This document shows, piece after piece, positions 63,063 through 64,000 of a stretch of 64,000 bases of DNA. A program made the position numbers and the translations under genes. The stretch lies in contig CAUYUJ010012769.1 of NCBI GenBank assembly GCA_963575745.1, positions 199,501 to 263,500 of the forward strand. Reading direction: 5' to 3'. The stretch comes from Prorocentrum cordatum. Taxonomy: Eukaryota; Sar; Dinophyceae; Prorocentrales; Prorocentraceae. A model generated the notes under the pieces. The model had not been told where the DNA came from, did no database searches, and saw nothing but the letters and a program-made list of their open reading frames with translations. The first letter of the stretch is position 1; every line of letters begins with the position of its first letter.

Positions 63063-64000
63063 TCCCCGGCACCCGCCCAGACCCCCCTGAGGAGTCATGA
63101 TGCTCTCTTTTGACCCTACTAGAAACCTATCAGCAAACGCTGTTAGGTAAAAACACCCTGGAGAGCCCTACAAGGTCCCTGGCGGTAACCAGGTTGGCGG
63201 TTTGGGAACTGCAGAAGTCAGGGGCGTCCAAGAGGGGGGTTTGCAACTTGTGCCCCGAGGCATATGCGCGGCCCGGAGCGGGGCCAAGCGGCGTATTGCC
63301 AAAGAGGCCCCGAAGAGGGCCTCAAAACGGCACAACAAGCCTCCAATAAAGCACACCCAAAAGACCCGCAAGGCGACCCGTGGGGACCCAACCATGGCCC
63401 CGAGCCGGCCCCAGGAGCGTTTGCCCGCAGGAGGGGCGTCGTCCTCCCGCAGGCTGCCTGAAGCCCGCAACGGGGCCACCGGGGTGCAATGACGCGCTTC
63501 GATATTGTGCATTTGAGCATTGCCCACCCCGGAACGCGAGGCGGGACACCCAGGGAGCACTGGCACACTTTTGGGCCTGGCGGCCACGCTGCGCAGTCGT
63601 CGTTCGTCGAAGGCACGCGGCGGAGCACCCAACGAACCCAGCACACTTTGAGCCTGGCGGCCGCTAGGTGTGCCAGGCGGATCGGGAGCTCTGTCTTGAA
63701 ATCTGACAGCCCTAGCGCGCCAACGCATGAGCAGTTGCACTCTTTGTGACCGACTCGGCGGCTTGTGCAAGCCTGCGTCGCTGTGTTGGATGGCTTGCGT
63801 TATAACTGGGGATGGGCCCACGCAGTGCGCGCGTGGGTAACTGGCCGTACCTTGAGCGGGGATTGCCAGGGAAATCCAGGCCACAGGAGGAGACGAGGAG
63901 GGCGGGGCACCGAGGATGCAGCACTGGCTTGGGAGAAGTACGGAGGGAGGAGGGAGGGGAGGAGCACGAAGAAGAGCCTCCAGAGGAGTGACGCCTGCTT
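63063..64000. other. GC-rich end of window without recognised gene
   Basis: A long minus-strand frame (63,168-63,884) and overlapping plus-strand frames have no recognisable domain; high GC makes chance frames likely. GGAGGGAGG repeats begin at 63,945. Confidence 0.3.

Noticed and set aside
63168-63884. 238-residue minus-strand frame
   Set aside because: High GC, frames open on both strands, no motif. Kept as unassigned sequence.

Overview
This is a piece of nuclear DNA from a dinoflagellate alga. The clearest evidence is the dinoflagellate spliced leader (DinoSL, the 22-nt leader trans-spliced onto nuclear mRNAs). It occurs as fossil copies at 4,796-4,817 (+), 46,527-46,548 (-) and 55,318-55,354 (-). 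The last is a tandem of one perfect leader plus a truncated older one. Other dinoflagellate traits are one gene whose introns use GT, GC and GA donors, GC-rich coding islands in a sea of simple repeats, and LINE retroelement families with degenerate reverse transcriptases. I see no bacterial-type gene, operon, rRNA, tRNA or CRISPR array. All coordinates were read by eye, and repeat edges are approximate.

Layout. 1-4,795: minisatellites, a duplicated 0.3-kb unit and trinucleotide arrays. 4,796-8,285: GC-rich LINE (+) with a DinoSL relic, zinc-finger/coiled-coil ORF1, endonuclease and RT, cut off by a CTCTTGGGG-type array (8,300-9,000). 9,000-13,700: duplicated repeats and low-coding DNA. 13,860-15,095: a broken lysine-rich ORF. 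17,740-18,560: a 73-bp satellite. 19,700-24,205: an L1-type LINE (-), less GC-rich, with ORF1, endonuclease and YADD RT, several frameshifts. 26,080-29,935: a second decayed L1-type copy (+), split by about 2.7 kb of repeats that include a 1.17-kb inverted-repeat element. The same element recurs inverted at 32,147-32,984. 33,240-38,280: minisatellites, a nuclease-like ORF and very long GGA tracts. 38,343-40,333: the best host gene, a five-exon SF-assemblin-like protein (-). 41,590-46,548: a second GC-rich LINE (-) with DinoSL relic, intact 345-residue ORF1, YIDD RT and RNase H, broken by a 142-bp inverted-repeat element. 46,680-53,520: microsatellites, an AGCTAA hexamer satellite and a large CTCTTGGGG array with recurring hairpins. 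54,002-55,285: an intronless DUF3431-like retrogene (-) just downstream of the tandem DinoSL relic. 55,355-64,000: minisatellites, dispersed repeats and trinucleotide arrays.

How it fits together. Only the SF-assemblin-like gene looks complete and spliceable. The DUF3431-like gene is an mRNA-derived copy that carries two leader additions, so its lineage was apparently transcribed, trans-spliced and reinserted at least twice. Both GC-rich LINEs carry a leader relic just 5' of ORF1, which suggests that LINE transcripts of this family are trans-spliced before retrotransposition. Two introns of the SF-assemblin-like gene have terminal inverted repeats, as introner elements do, and stand-alone inverted-repeat elements with similar ends lie elsewhere in the window.
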